A stretch of DNA of 64,000 nt, taken from assembly GCA_016845175.1 (NCBI GenBank), contig JAERTD010000040.1, forward strand, positions 124,001 through 188,000, read 5' to 3'. Source of the stretch: Bacteroidota bacterium. GTDB lineage: Bacteria; Bacteroidota; Bacteroidia; Bacteroidales; F082. A model generated the notes under the pieces. It saw only the letters and a list, made by a program, of their open reading frames with translations. It made no database searches and had not been told where the DNA came from. The position numbers and the translations under genes were made by a program. This document shows, piece by piece, positions 7,179 to 16,745 of the stretch; the first letter of the stretch is position 1, and the number at the start of each line of letters is the position of its first letter.

Positions 7179-8119
7179 ACAGCATTTGCAATCTTTTCAA
7201 TATTAAGTATCCCATTATTCAGGGTGGGATGATCTGGTGTAGTGGATGGGAGCTGGCTGCGGCTGTAAGTAATGCTGGTGGACTAGGCCTCATTGGAAGT
7301 GGTAGTATGAATCCTGAAGTCCTTGTGGAACACATTCGAAAATGTAAAAAAGCTACTGACAAGCCTTTCGGTGTCAATATTCCATTGCTCTATCCACATG
7401 CAGAGGAGCATATAAAAATTGTGGAGAAAGAGGGTGTTGGCATCGTATTTACTTCTGCTGGTAATCCGGCTAAATATACTCCCTGGTTAAAAGAAAAAGG
7501 GATTAAAGTAGCCCATGTTATCGCCAATAAAAAGTTTTCGAAAAAAGCCATGGATGCTGGCGTAGATGCGCTGGTAGCTGAAGGCTTTGAGGCTGGTGGG
7601 CATAATGGTTACGAAGAAACTACCACCATGGTGATGATTCCCATGATCAAAAGTATGGCCACGGTACCTGTAATTGCTGCTGGCGGTATTGGTTCAGGTA
7701 GCGCAATGGTGGCGGCCATGTCATTGGGGGCAGACGGAGTTCAGATTGGCAGTCGTTTTGTTGCTTCTACTGAGTCTTCAGCCCACAACAATTTTAAGAA
7801 AACCGTTGTTGCTATAGGTGATGGTGAAACCTACCTGACCATGAAAAGAGTTGTTCCGGTCAGATTGGTTAAAAATGAATTCTTTAACCGGGTCCATCAG
7901 GTGGCCATGGATGGAGGCTCGAAAGAGGAATTGTCCGCTATTCTGGGAAGGGGAAGAGCCAAACTCGGTATGTTTACAGGTGACCTCATTGAGGGTGAAT
8001 TGGAAATTGGACAGGTGGCCGGAAGTATAACTTCAATTAAATCGGCTGCTGAAATCATAGAAGAAATTATACAGGAATATAATGATAGGCTGGACGATCT
8101 TAAAAAACATCGTTTTTGA
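7175..8119 (+). CDS. Nitronate monooxygenase / FabK-like FMN oxidoreductase
   Basis: 314-residue TIM-barrel flavoprotein. Family marks in order: YPIIQGGM (12-19) at the first strand, AEGFEAGGHNG (135-145) with His143 as the catalytic base position in class I nitronate monooxygenases, AAGGIGSG (168-175) and GVQIGSRF (188-195) for FMN phosphate binding. The likely reaction is oxidation of alkyl nitronates, but FabK enoyl-ACP reductases share much of this pattern, so the substrate is unproven. It lies between elbB and the acyl-CoA dehydrogenase and could serve detoxification or lipid metabolism. Confidence 0.82.
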   Translation: MNSICNLFNIKYPIIQGGMIWCSGWELAAAVSNAGGLGLIGSGSMNPEVLVEHIRKCKKATDKPFGVNIPLLYPHAEEHIKIVEKEGVGIVFTSAGNPAKYTPWLKEKGIKVAHVIANKKFSKKAMDAGVDALVAEGFEAGGHNGYEETTTMVMIPMIKSMATVPVIAAGGIGSGSAMVAAMSLGADGVQIGSRFVASTESSAHNNFKKTVVAIGDGETYLTMKRVVPVRLVKNEFFNRVHQVAMDGGSKEELSAILGRGRAKLGMFTGDLIEGELEIGQVAGSITSIKSAAEIIEEIIQEYNDRLDDLKKHRF

Positions 8120-8144
8120 AAGCCTTTTACGTCCTTAGTTTGCG

Positions 8145-8152
8145 TAGTTTTG
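8145..8152 (+). promoter_or_regulatory. -7 box (TAGTTTTG) upstream of acyl-CoA dehydrogenase
   Basis: TAGTTTTG lies 41 bases before the ATG at 8194. A TTTTTG at 8113-8118 is 26 bases upstream, wider than usual, so the -33 element is unclear. Confidence 0.4.
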
Positions 8153-8193
8153 TAGAGTATTATCAGAAATAAAAAATTATAAGCCAGATAGTT

Positions 8194-9336
8194 ATGAATT
8201 TTGAACTTACTGAAGAGCACCTCATGATCCAACAAGCTGCTCGTGATTATGCTCAAAGAGAATTGATTCAGGATGTCCTTGAAAGAGACGAAAAGGCTCT
8301 TTTTCCAGAGCAACATATTAAGAACCTTGCTGAGCTTGGTTTTATGGGTATGATGGTTGATCCTGATTATGATGGAAGCGGAATGGATACCGTAGCCTAT
8401 GTATTGGCCATGGAAGAACTTTCAAAAGTGGATGCCTCAGTAAGTGTGATTATGTCCATTAATAATTCATTGGTATGTTATGGGCTACAGAAATTTGGCA
8501 ATGAAGAACAAAAACAAAAATATCTGCGTCCTGTGGCCAGAGGCGAGAAAATTGGTGCCTTTCTATTATCAGAACCGGAAGCAGGTTCCGATGCCACCTC
8601 CCAACATACCACGGCGGAAGATAAAGGAGATTACTATTTGTTAAACGGAACAAAAAACTGGATTTCCAACGCCAGTTCAGGATCTGTATATCTGGTCATC
8701 GCGCAAACACATCCTGAATTAAAACACAAAGGAATCAATGCTTTTATTGTGGATAAGGAAACAGAAGGTATCAGTATTGGTCCACATGAAGATAAGATGG
8801 GCATGCGTTCTTCAGATACCCATTCGGTGATGTTTAGTGACGTGAAAGTGCCCAAGGAAAACCGAATTGGAGAAGACGGTTTTGGATTTAAATTCGCCAT
8901 GAAAGCACTTGAGGCCGGTCGTTTGGGTATAGCTGCTCAGGCTCTCGGAATAGCTTCGGGTGCCTATGAACGTTCTGTGGCTTATGCCAAGGAGAGGAAA
9001 GCTTTTGGCGTTGAAATTGCCAAACACCAGGCCATTGCCTTCAAGCTGGCAGATATGGCTGTTAAGATTGAAAATGCACGCAACCTTTGTTTAAAAGCCG
9101 CTTGGTTAAAAGACAATGGTAAACCATTTGCAGCCGCAGGTGCTATGGCAAAACTATATGCAGCGGATATGGCTATGGAGGTAACCACAGAAGCTGTTCA
9201 GATTCATGGTGGCTACGGATATGTTAAAGAATATCATGTGGAGCGCCTCATGAGAGAGGCCAAACTCACTCAAATTTATGAGGGCACGTCGGAAGTGCAA
9301 AAAATTGTAATTTCGAGGGCTCTTTTATCAGAATAA
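8194..9336 (+). CDS. Short-chain type acyl-CoA dehydrogenase
   Basis: 380-residue FAD enzyme that desaturates acyl-CoA to trans-2-enoyl-CoA. The three domains are visible: N-terminal helices 1-120, a middle beta domain with LLSEPEAGSD (124-133) and NWISNA (155-160), and a C-terminal helical domain with ERKAFG (267-272) and QIHGGYGY (336-343). The catalytic base is Glu363 in IYEGTSE, the position used by short- and medium-chain dehydrogenases. It is followed closely by etfB and etfA, its electron acceptors. Chain length cannot be fixed from sequence; butyryl-CoA dehydrogenase is the likely class. Confidence 0.93.
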   Translation: MNFELTEEHLMIQQAARDYAQRELIQDVLERDEKALFPEQHIKNLAELGFMGMMVDPDYDGSGMDTVAYVLAMEELSKVDASVSVIMSINNSLVCYGLQKFGNEEQKQKYLRPVARGEKIGAFLLSEPEAGSDATSQHTTAEDKGDYYLLNGTKNWISNASSGSVYLVIAQTHPELKHKGINAFIVDKETEGISIGPHEDKMGMRSSDTHSVMFSDVKVPKENRIGEDGFGFKFAMKALEAGRLGIAAQALGIASGAYERSVAYAKERKAFGVEIAKHQAIAFKLADMAVKIENARNLCLKAAWLKDNGKPFAAAGAMAKLYAADMAMEVTTEAVQIHGGYGYVKEYHVERLMREAKLTQIYEGTSEVQKIVISRALLSE

Positions 9337-9360
9337 AATTAGAACATAAAACACAGATAA

Positions 9361-10098
9361 ATGAAAGTACTTGTACTAATAAGTAATGTTCCCGATACCA
9401 CAACCAAAATAAGGTTTACAGGGGATAATACCGCATTTGATGAGTCCGGTGTACAGTGGATAATTAATCCATGGGACGAGTTGGCTTTAACCAGAGCGGT
9501 TGAGCTGAAAGAGGCAGGATCCGTACAAAGCATTACGGTTGCCAATGTTGGAACCAAAGCTACAGAAGCAACCTTGAGAAAAGCATTGGCTGTTGGAGCT
9601 GATGATGCCATCAGGGTGGATACTGAAGCCAATGATGCTTTTGCAGTTGCCACTCAATTGGCTGCAATAGCCAAAGATTACGATCTGATATTGGCAGGAA
9701 TTGAGGCCTCTGACTATAATGGTGCTGCTGTAGGTGGCATGTTGGCAGAGTTACTCGATTTCAATTCTGTATCAGCGGTTTCCGGATTGCAGATCGAAGG
9801 AGATACACTACAAGTTAACCGTGATATTGACGGAGGCTCACAGCTGTTGAGCATGAGTACTCCTGCAGTAGCCATCGTTCAAAAAGGTATTACCAAAGAA
9901 CCTAGAATTCCTGCCATGCGTGGTATCATGATGGCAAGGAAGAAACCTTTGAATGTAGTAGCTCCAGTGGGCGCTGATGATCGTACATCCTTTGTTAATT
10001 TTGAATTGCCACCCGCCAAGGCGGCATGTAAAATGATTGACGAAGAAAACGCCAAGGAAATTATCACATTGTTGCACGAAGAAGCAAAGGTTATATAG
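9361..10098 (+). CDS. etfB: Electron transfer flavoprotein beta subunit
   Basis: 245 residues, typical EtfB length. It shows the family opening VLISNVPDTTTKIRF and the AMP-site/recognition-loop stretch ending in KGITKEPRIPAMRGIMMARKKPL near 180-200. It forms the heterodimer with EtfA that takes electrons from acyl-CoA dehydrogenase. It lies 24 bases after the dehydrogenase and 25 before etfA, so one transcript is likely. I see no sign that it is of the bifurcating type. Confidence 0.93.
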   Translation: MKVLVLISNVPDTTTKIRFTGDNTAFDESGVQWIINPWDELALTRAVELKEAGSVQSITVANVGTKATEATLRKALAVGADDAIRVDTEANDAFAVATQLAAIAKDYDLILAGIEASDYNGAAVGGMLAELLDFNSVSAVSGLQIEGDTLQVNRDIDGGSQLLSMSTPAVAIVQKGITKEPRIPAMRGIMMARKKPLNVVAPVGADDRTSFVNFELPPAKAACKMIDEENAKEIITLLHEEAKVI

Positions 10099-10123
10099 CC
10101 TGCTCTTATTAAACTATTGAATT

Positions 10124-11092
10124 ATGTCAGTTATAGTATACACCGAAAACTGGGATGGCAAATTTAAAAAGCTGAGCTTTGAGTTGGTTTCTTATGCCGC
10201 TGCCATTGCCAAAGAATTAGATACTACAGTAACAGCCCTTTCCATTGGTAATGTGGCTGATGATGAGTTGGCCCAACTGGGAACTTACGGTGCTGCCAAA
10301 GTGCTGTCTGTAAGCGATGACCGCTTCAACAGCCTGGATAATAAGGCGCTTTCAAAAGCCATTGCCCATGCAGCACAAGCAGAAGCTGCGAAAGCAGTAG
10401 TTTTTTCACATAACAACCTTGGAAAAGCCATAGCACCCAGAGTATCAGTGAAATTAAATGCTGGTTTGATCTCCGGTGTGACCACACTTCCTGTAAGCGT
10501 GGCGCCATTCGCCTTCAAGAAGAAAGCATTCACCGGTAAAGCCTTTGCTCAGGTTCAGGTCAATACCGATGTGGTAGTACTTACTTTTTCTCAAAATTCA
10601 TATGAACTGGTAGAAGGTGGTTCTACTCCTGCCATTGAATCCTTCAATCCTCAGGTAGAAGATGCTGATTTTGCTACCACAGTGCAAGAAACCAATAAAG
10701 TAACAGGTAAAGTGTTGCTCACCGATGCAGAAGTAGTTATTTCAGGTGGTAGAGGTATGAAAAGTGGTGACAATTGGGGAGGTCTTGAAGAAATGGCTGA
10801 CCTGTTGGGTGCCGGTTTGGCTTGTTCTCGCCCGGTTTCTGATGAAGGCTGGCGGTCACATGATGAACATGTGGGACAAACAGGTAAGATTATTGCACCA
10901 AACCTCTATTTTGCCCTTGGAATTTCAGGTGCTATCCAGCATTTGGGCGGAGTCAGTTCTTCAAAGGTAATCGTAGCCGTGAATAAGGATGCTGAGGCTC
11001 CCATTTTTGAAGCTGCTGATTATGGTATTGTGGGCGATGTATTTAAAGTGATCCCACAATTTGTGGAAGCCATAAAAGAAATGAAAGCTTAA
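10124..11092 (+). CDS. etfA: Electron transfer flavoprotein alpha subunit
   Basis: 322 residues. The C-terminal FAD domain is complete: SGGRGMKSGDNW (about 207), then CSRPVSDEGW, GQTGKIIAPNLYFALGISGAIQH and the final IVGDVFKVIPQF. The N-terminal domain contacts EtfB. It passes electrons from the dehydrogenase toward the membrane ETF-quinone oxidoreductase, which is not in this window. A strong terminator follows the stop. Confidence 0.95.
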   Translation: MSVIVYTENWDGKFKKLSFELVSYAAAIAKELDTTVTALSIGNVADDELAQLGTYGAAKVLSVSDDRFNSLDNKALSKAIAHAAQAEAAKAVVFSHNNLGKAIAPRVSVKLNAGLISGVTTLPVSVAPFAFKKKAFTGKAFAQVQVNTDVVVLTFSQNSYELVEGGSTPAIESFNPQVEDADFATTVQETNKVTGKVLLTDAEVVISGGRGMKSGDNWGGLEEMADLLGAGLACSRPVSDEGWRSHDEHVGQTGKIIAPNLYFALGISGAIQHLGGVSSSKVIVAVNKDAEAPIFEAADYGIVGDVFKVIPQFVEAIKEMKA

Positions 11093-11113
11093 AACTTAGT
11101 GTTTAGGAATACC

Positions 11114-11150
11114 TCCCCCTTCTGATTACTGTCGGAAGGGGGATTTTTTT
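11114..11150. terminator. Intrinsic terminator after etfA
   Basis: TCCCCCTTC (11114-11122) pairs with GAAGGGGGA (11135-11143), followed by seven T. The minus gene from the right ends at 11149, so it may help stop both. Confidence 0.85.
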
Positions 11151-13074
11151 ATTCTGCCAGAGAATTATGCTTTAAAACCAGCTTTTTCTTGTCTGATTTT
11201 TCTATGAGATTAATAAAGTTGCTAAAGGCTGAAAAATGCGATGTTGAATATTCTCCCTTGAATAGTTCTAGTTTTCTGACATAAACAAAGCAATTAGCAT
11301 AAACAATTACTTCCGAAATATACTTTCCGAAGATACTTTCAATGACAGTTTTCTCCGGAATATGACCTAGCATAAAATCATTTGGCAGCATATATTGAAT
11401 CGAATCAATTTCTTGAAAAGACCTTTTAATAATAATATCTGAATGCCTTTTTGTTCTCTTTTTAAGGGCAAAATCATGTTTGTTGGCCAGATGTAGTGGA
11501 ATAATTAATCGGCCATTCATATTGTTTGCATATTTCGTAACAGCAACATCAAGTGATAAATGGATGCTGGGCACTGTGTGTTTAGTTTCTTCTAATGCAT
11601 AAGAATTAAGCGTATAACTTGGAAAGTGGATGAGCTTATAAAGCTCGTCTTGCCTATTTTCTTCACTAATATCATTTAACCAATTGATTTCATCAAAATA
11701 TAACCCACTCCTTTCACTGTGGTATATCACATTTGCATTACCATTGGTTTGCATGATGACATGAGCTGTTGTTTTTTGATAGTTCTCATCAATACTATAG
11801 GCTCTGGTATGTGCCAGTTTACCACCATTTTCTGTGATGAGCAGTACATCTCTATCATCAGTAAATGTTCCAATATACCCAGTAGGATTTCTATTGCTTG
11901 TGCATTCAAGCCATATGGTGTCATTGCCATTGGGTACACATAAGATAGCATGATTAAACTGGTTGTATGGGAAATCCTTCAGCATAGGTATATTTTCCTT
12001 TCCTGCTTTGACTATTGTATAATGTGATTCAATCCCTGCTTCCTTAAGTATGGCATACATATAATTTGTGAGTGCCTTGCAATCGCCATAAGAGTTTTCT
12101 TCCACATACGAAGCACGAAATGGTTGCCACCCTCCAATCCCTATTTGAATACTCACATACCTGGTTTTTGATTGCATATATTTGTAAAGAACATCAACTT
12201 TAGAACAATCACTTTCAATATCTTTTACTAAAGAGTTAATTGTTGTTTTCTCTTTGTCCGTAAGTTGGTCTCTGTTTTCATTAAGCTTGTAAATCCAAAG
12301 ACCAAATGAATTCCATGTTCTAAAATCCCCATGGTATCCATCCATAATAAATTGTGTTGGGGCAATAAATACAGCAGGACTGATTTTTGACAAAGGCTGA
12401 CTTAAACTTTCATGCTTGAGTGCTTTGGCAGAGTTTATCTCCCAAGAGTAAGTAACTGTGTTGCCATCAACCGATGTGGCAGGACCATGTTCAATATGCT
12501 GATTGTAATATCGTAAAAGATATTTTCCAGAAGAAACAACATTAAATTGAGCATGCTGAACAGAAACATTATAATCCGGGAACAGTTGCCATGATGGTAA
12601 GCTTAGATATCCTTCATAAGAAATTTCATAGGAGTACTCAATTGTAAATGGGTAAGCCTTATAGCCAGCATCTATATGTTTGAACCTAATATCAGTAAAG
12701 ACTGATCCTTTGGTATAGCTAAGATCATGAATATCTTCATTCTTCAGTCTTTTTACTTTTTTTCCATGCTTATCGTAGACAACCAGTTTTATCTTTTTCA
12801 CTCTGCTAAATTTATCATAAGGTATCTGTAAGCTATTGTATTCCAAACCTTTCTTGTTTAAGATACTTACTGTTTGTGATACCTTATAGGTCGCGTTATT
12901 AATACTTTCACGGAATAAGGTAATGTTACTGTTTCTTATAACAGCATTGGCGCCTTTTGTCAGTTGTGGAGGAATGCTTGAAATGCTATATGTTTGTTGC
13001 TCTTGTGCAAGCATCCCATTCATGCAAATAAGAATGAGTGCTGGTACAAGCCAAATGTGCAAGAACCTATACAT
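11149..13074 (-). CDS. Secreted DUF3857/transglutaminase-like protein (catalytic triad present)
   Basis: 641 residues. Signal peptide about 1-23 (ends MLAQ), DUF3857 domain about 45-230, transglutaminase-like core about 270-395, and a C-terminal DUF2569/DUF3858-like beta region. The core keeps a candidate Cys-His-acid triad: Cys332 in YGDCKALT, His375 in FNHAIL and Glu390 in IWLECTS. It is therefore potentially an active thiol hydrolase or transferase of the periplasm or outer membrane surface. It overlaps by 8 bases the paralogue transcribed just before it, which lacks the triad. The biological substrate of this family is unknown. Confidence 0.82.
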   Translation of the reverse strand: MYRFLHIWLVPALILICMNGMLAQEQQTYSISSIPPQLTKGANAVIRNSNITLFRESINNATYKVSQTVSILNKKGLEYNSLQIPYDKFSRVKKIKLVVYDKHGKKVKRLKNEDIHDLSYTKGSVFTDIRFKHIDAGYKAYPFTIEYSYEISYEGYLSLPSWQLFPDYNVSVQHAQFNVVSSGKYLLRYYNQHIEHGPATSVDGNTVTYSWEINSAKALKHESLSQPLSKISPAVFIAPTQFIMDGYHGDFRTWNSFGLWIYKLNENRDQLTDKEKTTINSLVKDIESDCSKVDVLYKYMQSKTRYVSIQIGIGGWQPFRASYVEENSYGDCKALTNYMYAILKEAGIESHYTIVKAGKENIPMLKDFPYNQFNHAILCVPNGNDTIWLECTSNRNPTGYIGTFTDDRDVLLITENGGKLAHTRAYSIDENYQKTTAHVIMQTNGNANVIYHSERSGLYFDEINWLNDISEENRQDELYKLIHFPSYTLNSYALEETKHTVPSIHLSLDVAVTKYANNMNGRLIIPLHLANKHDFALKKRTKRHSDIIIKRSFQEIDSIQYMLPNDFMLGHIPEKTVIESIFGKYISEVIVYANCFVYVRKLELFKGEYSTSHFSAFSNFINLIEKSDKKKLVLKHNSLAE

Positions 13075-14995
13075 CTTTTTTCAGAATTATTTGTTCTGTT
13101 TGTTTGCTGATGATGTGATTGAAAAAAGAACCTAATAATTGATAATCATATAGATCGTATACCAGTTTCTTTATTTTGTATCGATAATTAATAATGATGG
13201 TATTTCCGACGACTTTTGTTGTGTAGGTAAATGAGGCTGCATTTTCCGGTAGCACAATATTTGCATTTTCCGGGACTTCAACTACGGTATATCCTTCAGG
13301 AATATTAACCTTGACAACACCCATTTTATCAACGGGATATGGATAATCGACAGGGTACTTTCTTTCCTTATTATTGTATGGGTTTTCCTTGATTGCATCA
13401 TAGGGTATCAGATTAAGGTATATTTCTGATCCATCTTCGAATACCTGATCAGTAATGGTAACATCAAATGATCTTTTTATAGGTTTGTAAATATCATCTA
13501 TGTTGTTGATATTAATTTGGTGTACGACTAAACCGGATTTGTCTTTTAGAAAGTCGACCAGGTACTCGTCATGACTGTTAAACTCTTCGTATTTCTTTCT
13601 AAAATTTATAGCTGCATATTGATGATCAGCATAGCTTAACTTTCCACTTAGTTCTAAATCATCATTAAGCGATAATTCGTAATATGACACCGTTTTATCC
13701 TTACCCATTGGGGAAATGGATAACCAATCAGATTTCTTCTTGTCTGTTATTCTTGCCCTCTTATTTAAACATCTTTCAGGTAAAAGAGGAAAGGGAACAA
13801 GATTGTCAGTAGCATCTATAAGATAGAATGCACTATCTACCTTGGCATAGGGTAAAAAATAGTTTAACATGGTAATGCTTGGTCTGGTAGTAGGTAGCAG
13901 GCCATTACTTCTTGTGCTAAGAACCACAGGATAAGTTTCAATTTTTAATCGCTTAAGAAGAGAATAGAGCATCTGGTTGATATCGGATGAATTACCAATG
14001 CCTTTACTGAATGGATGCCTCAGATCTCTGTGAGAGCTATAAAATCGTTCTAAATCATTCCAGCCAACAATCTTTTGAAGTGTATCAATGGCGGCTATTA
14101 CTTTGTCTTTTTCGGATAGATGTAGATTATCAATGTGATCTGCTATTCCCTTGAGGAAAAAATTTGGATTCCTCATGGTAACACCAAACCAGGGTAGTTC
14201 ATATAAATATTTGTTTACGGTTTCCCATGTTTTGGCCCTGGCTTCATAGTAAGGGAGGTAGATCACCCCTGGACGTTCCTTCCCTGGTATATGAATAGCA
14301 GAGATTTCAAACTCAAACTTTGAAATGTAGTTTTCAGCTGAATTTATATGAGGCTCTTCGACGAAGGCCGGTACGTTCTTAGCTACCCATCTGTCAGATT
14401 CATTAGTGTGAAGTGGAATATACCCGAAAAAATTTCTTTGGAATTTGATGTATTCAGAAGCACCTATTCGTAGTTCACTGTGCAGAACAGGTATGTCTTT
14501 CTGGAAGTACCACTTTCGTGGAATTGACATATGAGTAAATTCAATATCAATAATAGACCCTACCTTCACATTAGGCATGGCCACGTTCATATAATAAAGA
14601 TCATAAATGAATTTTTCACGGAAAATGGATTTTTGAGTGAGCTTCTCCTCAGAAACCTCTCCGTCAACCAAATTAAAGGTTTTGCCTTTGACCATCGCTT
14701 TAAAAGGTGAGGGAAACTTCCAATTTCCAAATTTTTTCCCCTCCTCTTTCAATATTTTCACTCTGATAGTATGAGTGAATTCAAAACGTACTGGGTCAAA
14801 CTCTCCATATTGACACAATACAATAGCGATGGCACTTGTGTCAATCTTATACTGTTTTTGTTCAAGATCCTCAATGTTGATTTTCCCAAATTTAATAGGT
14901 GCTTTTTGTGCCTGCAGGTTCATATAAGCACATGCTAATAGCATTAGCATACCTAGTAATCTAAGATGTTTCATGGGTGTTGGGTTTGTTTTCAA
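13067..14995 (-). CDS. Secreted DUF3857/transglutaminase-like protein (Cys and His replaced)
   Basis: 642 residues from the first ATG; the signal peptide suggests translation may really begin at the second ATG (14974, residue 8), giving 635 residues. The domain order matches its neighbour. At the aligned triad positions it has Ser336 (GNSSDIN) where the paralogue has Cys332, Tyr379 (LNYFL) in place of His375, and Asp394 (YLIDATD) in place of the acid. The core is thus probably non-catalytic, although the fold is retained. First gene of the two-gene minus-strand unit. It may form a complex with the intact paralogue; that is inference. Confidence 0.82.
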   Translation of the reverse strand: MKTNPTPMKHLRLLGMLMLLACAYMNLQAQKAPIKFGKINIEDLEQKQYKIDTSAIAIVLCQYGEFDPVRFEFTHTIRVKILKEEGKKFGNWKFPSPFKAMVKGKTFNLVDGEVSEEKLTQKSIFREKFIYDLYYMNVAMPNVKVGSIIDIEFTHMSIPRKWYFQKDIPVLHSELRIGASEYIKFQRNFFGYIPLHTNESDRWVAKNVPAFVEEPHINSAENYISKFEFEISAIHIPGKERPGVIYLPYYEARAKTWETVNKYLYELPWFGVTMRNPNFFLKGIADHIDNLHLSEKDKVIAAIDTLQKIVGWNDLERFYSSHRDLRHPFSKGIGNSSDINQMLYSLLKRLKIETYPVVLSTRSNGLLPTTRPSITMLNYFLPYAKVDSAFYLIDATDNLVPFPLLPERCLNKRARITDKKKSDWLSISPMGKDKTVSYYELSLNDDLELSGKLSYADHQYAAINFRKKYEEFNSHDEYLVDFLKDKSGLVVHQININNIDDIYKPIKRSFDVTITDQVFEDGSEIYLNLIPYDAIKENPYNNKERKYPVDYPYPVDKMGVVKVNIPEGYTVVEVPENANIVLPENAASFTYTTKVVGNTIIINYRYKIKKLVYDLYDYQLLGSFFNHIISKQTEQIILKKDV

Positions 14996-15111
14996 ATTGG
15001 TTTTTAGGTTGATACCAAGATAAAAAAATACCCGCTTCTACTGGCTAAAATGACTTATTTAGAATAGATCAAAGCCTGATTATAGGTCCAAAAAACATAA
15101 AGGGGGCCATT

Positions 15112-16101
15112 TTATTCATGGTAAACCACCTGCAAAACCACCTGACCTACTACAGCCAGAGATTCTTTGCTGATGTGTTCCATATTGTCCTGAGAGGTAT
15201 GCCAGTGTTCGAAGAAACTGCTGTTGTTGTTGGGTTCCATATGAATGATATCGATGGAAGGAATTTTTGCGATGGTGTTCACAAAATAATGATCATCAGT
15301 GGCTCCACCTCCATCTTCATCCAGAAAATAATCGGACAAACCCATATCCTGAGCTGTTTCCCAAACCTTGTCAAGAATATGAGCTGCATAATACTTCGAA
15401 TAATATTCCTTTTTGAATATGGCCCCTTCAGCTCCAACCATATCCAACAATATGCCGTAAGCTGCAGAATAACCATAGTGATGTGGATTTCTTGACCAAT
15501 ATTGTGAACCCAATCCCCAATGTTCCTGACCCTGTATGTTTAAGTCTATGGGTGGTCCCCAATCTTCTAAATCGAACAATACAATATCAACACCAACTTC
15601 CGGCCTCTGGATACCAAATTGTCTGGCAATTTCCAGGAGTACCCCAACACCACTGGCACCATCATTGGCTGCATCAATGGGGGTTCGGTGCAAGCTCTCA
15701 TCAGCATCAGCATCAGCAAAAGGACGTGAATCCCAGTGTGCCATCAATAGGATCCTTTTCTGTTTTTCAGGATTGAAGGATGCAATGATATTCACTCCTC
15801 TACGGGTAACCTTGTCATAGGTTCTGGCTTTGAAATTCTGCTGATATACAGTATCGGCGGAAGCCTCCAGTTTTGATACCAGCCAGTTCTTGCAATGCCG
15901 GTGGGCTTCTGTTCCGCTAACCCTGGGGCCAAAATTTACCTGTGAAAAGGTATAGAAATAGGCACTATCGCCATTGAACACTGGTACTGCCACCTTTTTT
16001 TTGGGGGCAGGCTCTGTTTTCTTGTTATTTTGTGGTGTGTTGTTTTCACAGGAAACAAACCACAGAGCTGCAATAATTATGGCAAAAAACGAAAATCTCA
16101 T
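15112..16101 (-). CDS. M28-family lipoprotein, glutaminyl cyclase-like
   Basis: 329 residues. The lipoprotein signal ends FVSC with Cys18. The M28 zinc fold follows, with AHWDSRPFAD (121-130), AANDGASGVG (144-153, Asp147), LFDLEDWG (175-182, Glu179), DDHYFVN (269-275, His271) and WHTSQDNM (300-307, His301). This arrangement and length are those of bacterial glutaminyl-peptide cyclotransferase-like proteins, which form N-terminal pyroglutamate, a modification common on exported Bacteroidota proteins that begin with Gln after signal cleavage. An aminopeptidase role is the alternative. It follows the nitroreductase gene by 14 bases. Confidence 0.85.
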   Translation of the reverse strand: MRFSFFAIIIAALWFVSCENNTPQNNKKTEPAPKKKVAVPVFNGDSAYFYTFSQVNFGPRVSGTEAHRHCKNWLVSKLEASADTVYQQNFKARTYDKVTRRGVNIIASFNPEKQKRILLMAHWDSRPFADADADESLHRTPIDAANDGASGVGVLLEIARQFGIQRPEVGVDIVLFDLEDWGPPIDLNIQGQEHWGLGSQYWSRNPHHYGYSAAYGILLDMVGAEGAIFKKEYYSKYYAAHILDKVWETAQDMGLSDYFLDEDGGGATDDHYFVNTIAKIPSIDIIHMEPNNNSSFFEHWHTSQDNMEHISKESLAVVGQVVLQVVYHE

Positions 16102-16115
16102 GTTAAGGAAGTTAA

Positions 16116-16709
16116 CTATATCAAATCAGAAGCTTGCCCGAAAATTGAGAATACAAATGTTTCCGTTGCCACACGTTCACGTGCTTTTATTTCGGTTTCA
16201 GCCATGTCCTGAGGCAGGGCTTTTACATCTCCATAATATCCAAAGGCAGTAACTGAAACCGCCTGATAATCATCTGGAATCTCCAGCAGCTGAGCTGCTT
16301 TTTCAGGATCAAAACCACTCATCTGGTGGCTGATCAAGCCTTGGTTCACTGCTTCAACGCACATGAGTGCCACAGCCTGACCCAAATCATATTTAAAGGT
16401 TACATTAGGCTTGCCATTTCTGGCATGAGTTTTCTTGGCACAATTTAAAACCAACACAGGAGCTTCTCCTGCCCATTGCTGGTTCCATGGCACCAGGGTT
16501 TCCAGTATTTTATTATAGGTTTCATCACCCTTTTGACCAAGGTTAAACCGCCAGGGTTGCTCGTTAAAGGCAGATGGTGCCCACCGACCGGCTTCAAATA
16601 TACTTTGTAATTTCTCCTTTTCAATAGGATTTGAGCTATAGGCTCTGGGGCTCCAGCGTCCATCAATAATGGGGTGAATACTATGGTTGGCTTTACTTTC
16701 TTTATTCAT
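16116..16709 (-). CDS. Nitroreductase family FMN oxidoreductase
   Basis: 197-residue flavoprotein of the nitroreductase fold. The FMN contact motif RWSPRAYSSNPI (18-29) and EAGRWAPSAFNEQPWRF (about 39-55) are characteristic, with a C-terminal GYYGD motif near 157. It acts as a homodimer using NAD(P)H on nitro or quinone compounds; the true substrate is unknown. Upstream is the sensor kinase gene (36 bases), downstream the M28 lipoprotein (14 bases). A -7 box in the 36-base gap suggests its own promoter. Confidence 0.87.
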   Translation of the reverse strand: MNKESKANHSIHPIIDGRWSPRAYSSNPIEKEKLQSIFEAGRWAPSAFNEQPWRFNLGQKGDETYNKILETLVPWNQQWAGEAPVLVLNCAKKTHARNGKPNVTFKYDLGQAVALMCVEAVNQGLISHQMSGFDPEKAAQLLEIPDDYQAVSVTAFGYYGDVKALPQDMAETEIKARERVATETFVFSIFGQASDLI

Positions 16710-16733
16710 GATTTAGGAAATAAAATAGGACGG

Positions 16734-16741
16734 CAAAGGTA
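16734..16741 (-). promoter_or_regulatory. -7 box (TACCTTTG) upstream of nitroreductase
   Basis: Minus-strand TACCTTTG, 24 bases before the nitroreductase ATG and inside the short gap after the kinase gene. The candidate TTTG at 16755-16758 is only 13 bases away, so the -33 element is uncertain. Confidence 0.42.
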
Positions 16742-16745
16742 CCAA

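Noticed and set aside
15483..15820. Two 94-97-codon frames opposite the M28 peptidase gene, rich in His/Gln or Ser
   Set aside because: Composition follows from the coding strand of the peptidase; no family pattern.
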